Of a stretch of 7,029 nucleotides of DNA, positions 1 to 6,027 are shown piece after piece. Source of the DNA: Porticoccaceae bacterium (GTDB taxonomy: Bacteria; Pseudomonadota; Gammaproteobacteria; Pseudomonadales; Porticoccaceae); the NCBI GenBank assembly GCA_023229065.1, contig JALNZZ010000106.1, forward strand, positions 1 to 7,029, read 5' to 3'. The notes beneath the pieces were generated by a model. It saw only the letters and a list, made by a program, of their open reading frames with translations, did not search any database and had not been told where the DNA came from. The position numbers and the translations under genes were made by a program. The stretch's first letter is position 1; each line of letters begins with the position of its first letter.

Positions 1-135
1 GAGACCGTCAGCGGCAGGGACAGCCGCTGCCGAGCCCCCAAGGATGGGTTCACGGCGTGTCTCGAAAAAATTTACCCTCGACAGTGGGCGGTATGCGGAG
101 TACCAAAGGCATACATGTGATCGCCCTGAAACACT
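1..135. repeat. Putative dispersed intergenic repeat upstream of ruvB
   Basis: No convincing gene lies here, although two short frames stay open across it (to TGA at 118-120 and to TGA at 133-135). The stretch holds two inverted repeats. AGCGGC at 10-15 can pair with GCCGCT at 23-28, or alternatively CGGCAG at 12-17 with CTGCCG at 27-32. GTATGC at 91-96 pairs with GCATAC at 109-114. Its wording, especially about 40-135, strikes me as a sequence that recurs between genes in marine gammaproteobacteria, where it is often mis-called as short hypothetical proteins. That recognition is from memory and unverified. The left end may lie outside the window. The right end is guessed at the TGA at 133-135, just before the ruvB leader. 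Confidence 0.4.
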
Positions 136-155
136 GAGAGGTCCAGAGTTGCAAG

Positions 156-1205
156 ATGATTGAAAACGACCGACTGATTTCCCCCATCGCCGGGGACAGC
201 GAGGAGCGTTTCGACCGCGCCATCCGCCCTCTGGCACTGGCGGATTATGTTGGCCAGCGCGCAGTGCGCGAGCAGATGGAAATCTTTATCAGCGCTGCCC
301 GCGGTCGCAATGAACCCCTCGACCACACCCTGGTATTTGGCCCTCCCGGCCTCGGCAAAACCACGCTTGCCAACATTATCGCCAACGAAATGGGCGCCGA
401 CCTGAAGTCCACCTCGGGCCCGGTACTGGAGCGCGCCGGTGACCTGGCAGCGCTGATGACCAACCTGGAACCAGGCGATGTCCTGTTTATCGACGAGATA
501 CACCGCCTGAGCCCGGTAGTAGAGGAAATTCTCTATCCGGCCATGGAAGATTACCAACTCGATATCATGATCGGAGAAGGCCCCGCTGCCCGCTCCATCA
601 AACTGGACCTGCCGCCTTTTACCCTGGTGGGGGCAACAACTCGTGCAGGATTGCTCACCTCGCCGCTGCGTGACCGCTTCGGTATCGTACAGCGGCTGGA
701 GTTCTACAGCGTGGAAGAGCTGGCCAGCATTGTGCGCCGCTCGGCGGGGATTCTCGGTGTCACCATGGATGCCTCGGGAGCGGTGGAAATTGCCCGCCGC
801 GCCCGGGGTACACCGCGCATTGCCAACCGGCTGCTGCGCCGGGTGCGGGATTACGCCGAAGTAAAAGGGGGCGGAGAGGTGACGGCGGAGATTGCCGATC
901 GCGCTCTCAATATGCTCAATGTCGACCAGAGTGGCTTCGACCATATGGACCGCCGCCTGCTGCTGGCCATCATCGAGAAGTTCGACGGTGGGCCGGTGGG
1001 AGTGGACAGCTTGGCCGCCGCCATCAGTGAAGAGCGCGGCACCATCGAAGATGTGCTTGAGCCCTACCTGATTCAACAGGGCTATTTACTGCGCACCTCG
1101 CGGGGGCGGATGGCGACACGTCTGGCATTTGAGCATTTCGGGCTGCGCCCACCCAGGCAAGACAGCCAGCCCGACCTCAGCGGCGAGGATACAGAAAATC
1201 CTTGA
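156..1205 (+). CDS. ruvB: Holliday junction branch migration ATPase RuvB
   Basis: RuvB is the hexameric AAA+ motor that, with RuvA, drives branch migration of Holliday junctions in recombinational repair; RuvC then cuts the junction. The 349-residue protein is complete and about 13 residues longer than E. coli RuvB (336), the excess being mostly a polar C-terminal tail. Visible motifs are Walker A GPPGLGKT (about 62-69), Walker B FIDEIH (111-116), sensor 1 GATTRAG (159-165), the arginine-finger segment LRDRFG with R174, and sensor 2 GTPRIANRLLRR (218-229, R221). The winged-helix DNA-binding domain follows at about 260-335. The ATG at 156 gives the standard N-terminus; GAGAGG at 136-141 is a rather distant ribosome site. 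The ruvA end is not in the 155 bases upstream, so the usual tight ruvA-ruvB junction is loosened here. Identification is secure. Confidence 0.98.
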   Translation: MIENDRLISPIAGDSEERFDRAIRPLALADYVGQRAVREQMEIFISAARGRNEPLDHTLVFGPPGLGKTTLANIIANEMGADLKSTSGPVLERAGDLAALMTNLEPGDVLFIDEIHRLSPVVEEILYPAMEDYQLDIMIGEGPAARSIKLDLPPFTLVGATTRAGLLTSPLRDRFGIVQRLEFYSVEELASIVRRSAGILGVTMDASGAVEIARRARGTPRIANRLLRRVRDYAEVKGGGEVTAEIADRALNMLNVDQSGFDHMDRRLLLAIIEKFDGGPVGVDSLAAAISEERGTIEDVLEPYLIQQGYLLRTSRGRMATRLAFEHFGLRPPRQDSQPDLSGEDTENP

Positions 1206-1238
1206 GCACTTTTTGTTATTGGCGCTGTCTCACCTGAG

Positions 1239-1294
1239 CCTGTTGAGATGGGGCTGTTGATAAGGGCCTGTTGAGAAGAGTCCGTTGAGAAAGG
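1239..1294. repeat. Four-copy 14-base tandem repeat between ruvB and ybgC
   Basis: Four head-to-tail units start at 1239, 1253, 1267 and 1281, with consensus CCTGTTGAGAAGGG. The core TGTTGA recurs at 1241, 1255 and 1269, and CGTTGA at 1283, an exact 14-base period. Neighbouring units match at roughly 10-12 of 14 positions. The period is not a multiple of three and the array is outside any real gene. Each unit contains TTGAGA or TTGATA, which resembles a -35 box, but I see no matching -10 box at 16-18 bases. Its function is unknown: it could be a slippage product or a cluster of protein-binding sites. Confidence 0.75.
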
Positions 1295-1333
1295 AAACCA
1301 CCGGGTTACAGCAGGAAGCTCTAGCGGTGAGGT

Positions 1334-1360
1334 CGCACTTCAGGCAGAGTGCGCTTTTAT
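1334..1360 (+). terminator. Possible weak intrinsic terminator after ruvB
   Basis: CGCACT (1334-1339) pairs perfectly with AGTGCG (1348-1353) across an 8-base loop and is followed by CTTTTAT. The 6-bp stem and short T-run make a modest terminator. It would separate ruvB from the ybgC-tol operon. It also lies across the upstream GTG at 1349, which argues against that codon being the ybgC start. Confidence 0.4.
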
Positions 1361-1382
1361 TCTCAACTGGCACCAAATTGCG

Positions 1383-1390
1383 AGGAAGGA
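1383..1390 (+). promoter_or_regulatory. Ribosome binding site deciding the ybgC start
   Basis: AGGAAGGA lies directly before the TTG at 1394. It is the only strong Shine-Dalgarno sequence near the start of the frame. The upstream GTG at 1349 has none and would add 15 residues with no counterpart in the family. Confidence 0.6.
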
Positions 1391-1393
1391 CAT

Positions 1394-1810
1394 TTGAGCG
1401 AATTTCAGTTGCCCGTGCGGGTGTATGTGGAAGATACCGATGCCGGTGGGATCGTTTACTACGTCAATTATCTCAAGTACCTCGAACGAGCACGCACTGA
1501 ATGGTTTCGCCATTGCGGCTTTGAAAAAGCGGCGGTGTTTCGCGATAACCTGATGTTTGTTGTCCACTCCCTGTCCATCAACTACCACAAACCAGCGCGC
1601 CTGGATGACTTGCTGATGGCCACCGCCAGAGTGCTCCGTGGCGGGCGAACTTTTTTTATCATGGACCAGCGCGTCCTGCGCGGCGATGACTTATTATGCG
1701 CGGCTGAAGTCAAGGTGGCCTGCGTGAGCCGCGATCAAATGCGGCCTTCGGCGATACCGGACGATGTCAGGCGCGCGGCGTTGGCAGTGAGTGAGCCCTC
1801 AGTGCAGTAA
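1394..1810 (+). CDS. ybgC: YbgC-family acyl-CoA thioesterase, Tol-Pal associated
   Basis: A small cytoplasmic hotdog-fold thioesterase encoded first in most tol-pal operons; E. coli YbgC hydrolyses short-chain acyl-CoAs and has been linked to phospholipid metabolism. From the TTG at 1394 the protein has 138 residues (E. coli 134) and opens directly into the conserved VRVYVEDTDAGG block. The catalytic aspartate is D16 (E. coli D18). The motif continues as YYVNYLKYLERARTEWF. The E. coli His25 position is Tyr here and the Tyr14 position is Val; from memory, Pseudomonas-type YbgC proteins share this YVNYL form, so it is probably a lineage variant and not a dead enzyme. The frame stays open back to a GTG at 1349, so longer annotations are possible. 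It is followed after 47 bases by tolQ. Family assignment is firm; the exact start is likely but not certain. Confidence 0.92.
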   Translation: MSEFQLPVRVYVEDTDAGGIVYYVNYLKYLERARTEWFRHCGFEKAAVFRDNLMFVVHSLSINYHKPARLDDLLMATARVLRGGRTFFIMDQRVLRGDDLLCAAEVKVACVSRDQMRPSAIPDDVRRAALAVSEPSVQ

Positions 1811-1857
1811 CACTCGGCGAAATAACAGTAGCAACGATGGTGGAATAGGAGAACCCT

Positions 1858-2547
1858 GTGACAGAAGAACTTTCAATTTGGGCATTGATCATCGAGGCTT
1901 CGATCCCGGTCCAGCTGGTCATGCTGATCCTGTTGCTGGCGTCGGTGATTTCCTGGGTGATGATTATCCAGCGCGGGCGCTATCTGCGCCATGCCCAGGA
2001 GAGTTACCGGGATTTCGAGGATATGTTCTGGTCCGGTGTCGATCTCAACCAGCTGTATAACGATATTACCGCCAAACTCCACGACAACATCAGCATTGAT
2101 GGGCTGGAGAATGTATTTCGCAGTGGCTTCCGTGAGTTCAACCGGCTGATCCAGCAGAAGAACGTCGAGCCTGATGTGGTGATGGAAGGTACCGAGCGGG
2201 CCATGCGGGTGGCGCTGTCCCGGGAGGAGGAAAAACTCCATATCAATCTGCCGTTTTTGGCCAGTGTCGCCTCGGTGAGCCCCTATATCGGTCTGCTGGG
2301 AACGGTGTGGGGCATCATGCAGTCGTTCCGGGGCTTGGCCAACGTGCAACAAGCAACCCTCGCCACTGTCGCGCCGGGGATTGCCGAGGCCTTGATTGCT
2401 ACGGCCATGGGGTTGTTTGCAGCTATTCCGGCGGTGCTGGCCTTTAACCGCTACTCAGCTCAGGCGGACAACCTCAACAGTAACTACCAGACTTTCGCCG
2501 AAGAGTTCTCCAGTATTCTTCACCGTCGCGTTCACAGCGGGCACTAA
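1858..2547 (+). CDS. tolQ: Tol-Pal system inner-membrane motor protein TolQ
   Basis: TolQ is the MotA/ExbB-type subunit that, with TolR, forms the proton channel energising TolA during cell constriction. The 229-residue length matches E. coli (230). Three membrane segments are visible: about 15-37, 133-157 and 168-195, with a large cytoplasmic loop between the first two. Conserved elements include SPYIGLLGTVWGIM (141-154) and APGIAEALIATAMGL (172-186). T149 and T182 correspond to the two channel threonines of E. coli TolQ. The start is GTG at 1858, with TAGGAGA at 1846-1852 placed five bases upstream. The tolR start lies two bases after the stop, implying translational coupling. Confidence 0.98.
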   Translation: MTEELSIWALIIEASIPVQLVMLILLLASVISWVMIIQRGRYLRHAQESYRDFEDMFWSGVDLNQLYNDITAKLHDNISIDGLENVFRSGFREFNRLIQQKNVEPDVVMEGTERAMRVALSREEEKLHINLPFLASVASVSPYIGLLGTVWGIMQSFRGLANVQQATLATVAPGIAEALIATAMGLFAAIPAVLAFNRYSAQADNLNSNYQTFAEEFSSILHRRVHSGH

Positions 2548-2549
2548 AG

Positions 2550-2987
2550 ATGGCCGTGTTCAAAACCCGAAGCAAGCGCAAGCTGGTGGCCGAGATCAAC
2601 GTGGTGCCTTACATCGACGTGATGTTGGTACTGTTGATCGTGTTTATGATTACTGCCCCGCTGCTGATGCAGGGCGTGAAGGTCGATTTGCCTCAAGCGC
2701 CTTCTGTCCCCCTGGAAGAAACGGATAAGGAGCCGCTGATCGTATCGGTGAAGGCCGATGGCACTTATTACATCGATCTGGGCAACGGCCAGAATGAGCC
2801 AGAGGAGCTGGCCAATATTCAAGACAAAGTGTCCAAGGTGCTCGCTGTACAGCCGGAAACGCCGGTGTTGGTGTGGGGTGACACGAATGTCGGCTATGGT
2901 GTAGTGGTGGAGCTGATGACCGTGTTGCAAAACGCCGGTGCTCCCAATGTGGGGCTCGTCACCGAACCTCCCCGTAGCGGGAAATAG
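2550..2987 (+). CDS. tolR: Tol-Pal system inner-membrane protein TolR
   Basis: TolR is the ExbD/MotB-like partner of TolQ, with one membrane helix and a periplasmic domain thought to contact peptidoglycan and TolA. The 145-residue protein (E. coli 142) begins with a basic cytoplasmic stretch and the signature AEINVVPYIDVMLVLLIVFM. D23, the essential proton-carrying aspartate, is at the same position as in E. coli. The membrane helix covers about 24-40, followed by a periplasmic domain whose late part reads VLVWGDTNVGYGVVVELM. The ATG sits two bases after the tolQ TAA with only a poor ribosome site, so expression probably depends on ribosomes finishing tolQ. Confidence 0.98.
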   Translation: MAVFKTRSKRKLVAEINVVPYIDVMLVLLIVFMITAPLLMQGVKVDLPQAPSVPLEETDKEPLIVSVKADGTYYIDLGNGQNEPEELANIQDKVSKVLAVQPETPVLVWGDTNVGYGVVVELMTVLQNAGAPNVGLVTEPPRSGK

Positions 2988-3000
2988 CGGTCGGCGCGAC

Positions 3001-3957
3001 ATGATGCGATCTGCTTCTGAGCTTTTGTCGACACTGCGCGGTGCACTGCGGCTCGGTGTGCCACGCAATGTCGATGCGGCCTCCAGTTATACCTGGCCGG
3101 TAGCTATCAGCGTGCTGTTTCACGGCGCCTTGCTGGTGTTTATCGCCATTGGCTGGGGGCCGTCGGAAAAGCCCCGCAAGGTGGTGACGCCCCGCTATGT
3201 GGAAGCCCAGTTGCTACAGATGAACGCGCCGGTGATACAACCCGAGGCGGAGCAACCCAAGGCGGAACAGCCCCAGCCTCAACCTCAGCCGAAAGAAGAT
3301 ACTGCCGCGCGGGAGCGGGAGGAGCGGCAGCGCCAGGAGGAGCAGCGGCGCCAGGAACAACAGCGCCAGGAAGCGGTCAGACAGGAACAGGCCCGCCAGG
3401 AGCAGCAGCGCAAGGAGCAAGAGGCTCGCGCTGAAGCCGAGCGCAAACGCCAGGCGGAGCAGAAGCGCAAAGAGGAGCAGGCGAAGGCAGAGGCGCAAAA
3501 GCGCGCCGAAGAACAAAAGCGCCTGGAGGAGCAAAAGCGGCAAGAAGAGCAGCGGCGCCAGCAGGCCGAGCGCGAACGCCAACAACGAGAGGCGCGGGAA
3601 GCTCAAGCCAGAGCGGCCCAGGCGCAGGCGGATGCCGAAGCCCGGGAGCAGCTTGTCGGTAGCTATCTGGGGTATATTCAGCAGCAGGTGAGTACCCGCT
3701 GGAGTCGTCCTCCCAGTGCCCGGCTGGGCATGGTTACCGAGTTAGAGATCAGGCTCGACGGTCAGGCGCGGGTAATCGGTGTTAGAGTGGTGAGGTCGAG
3801 TGGCAACAGTGCCTTCGACCAGGCCGCCGAACATGCCGTGCGTCGCGTTGAGCAGTTTGACCGGTTGCGGGAGTTGATCCAGCAGGACCGCACCGCTTTT
3901 GAACAGAACTTCAGGACGTTTATTCTGAAATTCAATCCCCAGGATTTGAGGCAATAA
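3001..3957 (+). CDS. tolA: Cell envelope integrity protein TolA
   Basis: TolA is the inner-membrane-anchored rod that carries TolQR energy across the periplasm to TolB and Pal; it is also a common entry point for phage and colicins. From the ATG at 3001 it has 318 residues, well short of E. coli TolA (421). Domain I has one helix at about 33-52 containing S37 and H41, matching the SxxxH motif (S18/H22 in E. coli) that contacts TolQR. Domain II is a Q/P-rich hinge (about 82-98) followed by a highly charged E/Q/R/K/A coiled coil to about 214. Domain III (about 215-318) is TonB-C-like, with SSGNSAFDQAAEHAVRR. The protein has no cysteine, so domain III lacks the disulfide of E. coli TolA. No ribosome site precedes 3001; the frame stays open to a GTG at 2938 inside tolR, so the start is the least certain point. 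It is probably coupled to tolR, whose stop is 13 bases upstream. Confidence 0.95.
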   Translation: MMRSASELLSTLRGALRLGVPRNVDAASSYTWPVAISVLFHGALLVFIAIGWGPSEKPRKVVTPRYVEAQLLQMNAPVIQPEAEQPKAEQPQPQPQPKEDTAAREREERQRQEEQRRQEQQRQEAVRQEQARQEQQRKEQEARAEAERKRQAEQKRKEEQAKAEAQKRAEEQKRLEEQKRQEEQRRQQAERERQQREAREAQARAAQAQADAEAREQLVGSYLGYIQQQVSTRWSRPPSARLGMVTELEIRLDGQARVIGVRVVRSSGNSAFDQAAEHAVRRVEQFDRLRELIQQDRTAFEQNFRTFILKFNPQDLRQ

Positions 3958-3964
3958 AGAAACC

Positions 3965-5278
3965 ATGTTGAGCACTCCCATCAGCGCCGTCAGGCAATTG
4001 ACATTCTTTCTGCTGGTATGGCTGGGCCTTGCCCTGACGGCACAGGCCCAGTTGTCTATCGAGATTACCCAGGGGGCAGATAACCCCACGGTTATCGCCG
4101 TGTCTCCCATTGAGGCCGGCGCCTCGGTGTTGCCGGAAAATATCAGCGAGATTGTCGCCGCCGACCTGCGCCGCAGCGGTCTGTTCAAGACCATTGACCG
4201 CGCCAATATGTTGTCTTTCCCCCGGGTTCAGTCGGAAGTCTTTTTCCGCGACTGGCGAGTGCTGGGCACTGAATACCTGGTGTACGGTCAAGCCGAGCGC
4301 CAGGCGGATGGCCGCCTTAAAGTGACTTTTAGCCTGGTGGAGGTATTGGGAGAAAAAACCGTCCTCTCTCAGGTGGTGCACGGCAACGACAGCAATCTGC
4401 GGGATATTGCTCACTACATCAGCGACAAGGTGTACGAAGCCATTACCGGCATTCGCGGTGCCTTCTCAACCCGTATAGCCTATGTCACCGCGATTCCCGG
4501 GCGCGACAGCAAGCTGGTGTACCGGCTGATGGTGGCGGATGCCGATGGCGCCCGCGAGCGTCTGGTACTGGAATCCCGCGAGCCATTGATGTCTCCCGCC
4601 TGGTCTCCGGATGGCAAGGAGCTGGCTTACGTGTCATTTGAAACCGGACGCCCGGCGATTTTCCGGCAGCGACTCGGAGACGCCAACCGCGAGCAGCTCA
4701 CCGACTTCCGTGGGCTCAACGGGGCACCGGCCTGGTCTCCCGATGGTCGCAAGCTGGCTTTGGTGCTGTCCAAGGATGGCAACCCCGAGATCTATACCCT
4801 CGACCTCGCCAGTCGGCAGTTCACCCGGATCACCAATCATTTCGGCATTGATACCGAGCCGAACTGGACGCCGGACGGCAAGGCACTGATCTTTACCTCC
4901 GACAGGGGCGGAGCACCGCAGATTTACAAGGTGGCGCTTGCATCCGGTGAGCTGGAAAGATTAACATTCCGCGGTAATTACAATGCCCGCCCGCGGCTCG
5001 CCCCCGATGGCCGCACTCTGGTTATGGTCCACCGCGATGGCGGGTCGTTTCACATTGCTTCCCAGGATCTTGTTTCCGGCGATTTTCGCGTACTTACCAG
5101 CACTTATCTGGATGAGTCGCCCACGGTTGCGCCAAATGGAGCTATGCTTCTGTACGCCACCAAGCGCGGCACCCAGAACTTGTTGGCGGCGGTGTCCATC
5201 GATGCCGGGGTGAGGTTTCTGCTCCCCGCTCGCCAGGGGGATGTGCGGGAGCCGGCGTGGTCTCCGTTCCTGGATTAA
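3965..5278 (+). CDS. tolB: Tol-Pal system beta-propeller protein TolB
   Basis: TolB is a soluble periplasmic protein that binds Pal and TolA and controls whether Pal is free to hold peptidoglycan. The 437 residues (E. coli 430) start with a signal peptide: a short basic N-terminus, a hydrophobic core at about 12-25, and a likely cleavage after AQA at residue 28. The mature N-terminus (about 29-46) is where the family carries its TolA-binding segment. An alpha/beta domain extends to about 165. A six-bladed propeller follows, with repeat signatures WSPDG (213-217), WSPDG (257-261), WTPDG (301-305), LAPDG (345-349), VAPNG (388-392) and a final WSP (432-434). The ATG is seven bases after the tolA stop with little ribosome-site signal, indicating coupling to tolA. 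No separate tolB promoter is evident. Confidence 0.98.
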   Translation: MLSTPISAVRQLTFFLLVWLGLALTAQAQLSIEITQGADNPTVIAVSPIEAGASVLPENISEIVAADLRRSGLFKTIDRANMLSFPRVQSEVFFRDWRVLGTEYLVYGQAERQADGRLKVTFSLVEVLGEKTVLSQVVHGNDSNLRDIAHYISDKVYEAITGIRGAFSTRIAYVTAIPGRDSKLVYRLMVADADGARERLVLESREPLMSPAWSPDGKELAYVSFETGRPAIFRQRLGDANREQLTDFRGLNGAPAWSPDGRKLALVLSKDGNPEIYTLDLASRQFTRITNHFGIDTEPNWTPDGKALIFTSDRGGAPQIYKVALASGELERLTFRGNYNARPRLAPDGRTLVMVHRDGGSFHIASQDLVSGDFRVLTSTYLDESPTVAPNGAMLLYATKRGTQNLLAAVSIDAGVRFLLPARQGDVREPAWSPFLD

Positions 5279-5350
5279 GGTAAGTTAGTGAGTAGCAATC
5301 ACCAGGTGGTTGGCTGCCAGAAAGCCGTGCTAGGTGGGCAGTAGCAGGTG

Positions 5351-5400
5351 GAAAGTTTTTAAGCTGTTTGTATCGCATAAACTGTTTTATTAAATGAAAA
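5351..5400 (+). promoter_or_regulatory. AT-rich block, likely pal promoter region
   Basis: The 162 bases between tolB and pal contain a 50-base island of about 24% GC, in strong contrast to the surrounding genes. Partial -10 matches are CATAAA (5376-5381), TATTAA (5388-5393) and TTAAAT (5390-5395). TTGTAT at 5368-5373 sits 16 bases before the last of these. None is a good sigma70 promoter, so the exact box is undecided. An independent promoter here would fit Pseudomonas, where oprL (pal) is transcribed separately from tolQRA. Confidence 0.35.
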
Positions 5401-5427
5401 AGGGGCCCAGAGCTCCACTTTGACACC

Positions 5428-5434
5428 GAGGAGA
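5428..5434 (+). promoter_or_regulatory. Strong ribosome binding site for pal
   Basis: GAGGAGA lies six bases before the ATG at 5441. It selects this start over the in-frame TTG at 5420, which would put seven extra residues before the lipoprotein signal. The strong site suits an abundant outer-membrane lipoprotein. Confidence 0.75.
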
Positions 5435-5440
5435 ACGCGA

Positions 5441-5950
5441 ATGACTTTTCAAACCCTTAAGACTGGTTTTCTGGTAGCAGTACTGTCGGGCCTGCTGGCT
5501 GCTTGTTCCAGCACCTCCACTGAAGACGGTTCCGACGGCGTCGGGGTTTCAGGTACTGGCACCGATGGTGGTATCACCACTGGCACCACAGATACCGGCG
5601 GTGCTTATGGCAGCGACCTGGGCGCTGGTGGCATCGACACCGTGTTCTACTTCGAATTTGACCGGGCTGTATTGCGCCCAGAGGCACGCGCTGCGCTCGA
5701 CATCCACGCCCAGCGGCTGCGCAGTGGCGATCGCCAGGTGCGTCTTGAAGGTCACGCTGACGAGCGCGGTACCCGCGAGTACAACATGGCTCTCGGAGAG
5801 CGGCGCGCCAACTCCGTCAAAGAGTATCTGGTGCTTCAGGGTGTGAATCCCAGCCAGCTGGAAGTGATCAGCTACGGTGAAGAGCGTCCGGCTCAACTGG
5901 GCAGCGACGATCGCTCCTGGTCCTTGAACCGTCGCGTTGAAATGAAGTAA
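5441..5950 (+). CDS. pal: Peptidoglycan-associated lipoprotein Pal
   Basis: Pal is an outer-membrane lipoprotein that anchors the membrane to peptidoglycan and is concentrated at the septum by TolA-TolB. The 169-residue precursor (E. coli 173) has a short lipoprotein signal with lipobox LAAC; C22 becomes the acylated N-terminus. Residue +2 is Ser, not the Asp that would retain it in the inner membrane. A Gly/Thr/Asp-rich flexible linker runs to about 66. The OmpA-like domain follows, from VFYFEFD to the C-terminus. The diaminopimelate-binding motif GHADERGTREYNMALGERRA (104-123) includes D107 and R122. It ends NRRVEMK, as usual for the family. A perfect hairpin terminator lies 22 bases downstream. 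It is called oprL in Pseudomonas. Confidence 0.98.
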   Translation: MTFQTLKTGFLVAVLSGLLAACSSTSTEDGSDGVGVSGTGTDGGITTGTTDTGGAYGSDLGAGGIDTVFYFEFDRAVLRPEARAALDIHAQRLRSGDRQVRLEGHADERGTREYNMALGERRANSVKEYLVLQGVNPSQLEVISYGEERPAQLGSDDRSWSLNRRVEMK

Positions 5951-5971
5951 CAGGCAACGGTTTGCTCCGCG

Positions 5972-6009
5972 AAGCCAGGCGCAGTATTCTGCGCCTGGCT
6001 TTTCTGTTT
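5972..6009 (+). terminator. Strong intrinsic terminator between pal and cpoB
   Basis: A perfect 13-bp stem (5972-5984 with 5989-6001, reading AAGCCAGGCGCAG on the left arm) closes a TATT loop and runs into TTTCTGTTT. This is the best terminator in the window. It ends transcripts after pal, yet lies immediately before the cpoB ribosome site, so cpoB must depend on partial readthrough or on a start I cannot see. Confidence 0.88.
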
Positions 6010-6015
6010 CTTATC

Positions 6016-6020
6016 GGAGG
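6016..6020 (+). promoter_or_regulatory. Ribosome binding site for cpoB
   Basis: GGAGG is placed seven bases before the ATG at 6028. It settles the start: the frame is open back to a TTG at 5962, but that would translate through the terminator hairpin. Confidence 0.85.
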
Positions 6021-6027
6021 TTTTGCA

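Noticed and set aside
78..106. Promoter for ruvB with TCGACA as -35 box
   Set aside because: TCGACA matches 5 of 6, but the hexamer 17 bases downstream (TACCAA) is a poor -10, so it is not listed.
72..1076. Long minus-strand open frame (334 codons) opposite ruvB
   Set aside because: It lies antisense to an unmistakable RuvB, has no recognisable motifs, and is a composition effect of GC-rich coding sequence.
1873..2352. Minus-strand open frame opposite tolQ
   Set aside because: Shadow of the conserved tolQ frame; rich in His and Gln without domain features.
2544..3068. Minus-strand open frame spanning tolR and the tolA start
   Set aside because: It overlaps two conserved genes on the other strand and shows no family features.
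3214..3606. Leu-rich minus-strand frame that looks like a membrane protein
   Set aside because: It is the antisense of the Glu/Gln/Arg/Lys coiled coil of TolA; Leu arises from reversed CAG, GAG and AAG codons.
5314..5360. Terminator after tolB
   Set aside because: CTGCC/GGCAG gives only a 5-bp stem over an 18-base loop, and the TTTTT run lies 14 bases further on.
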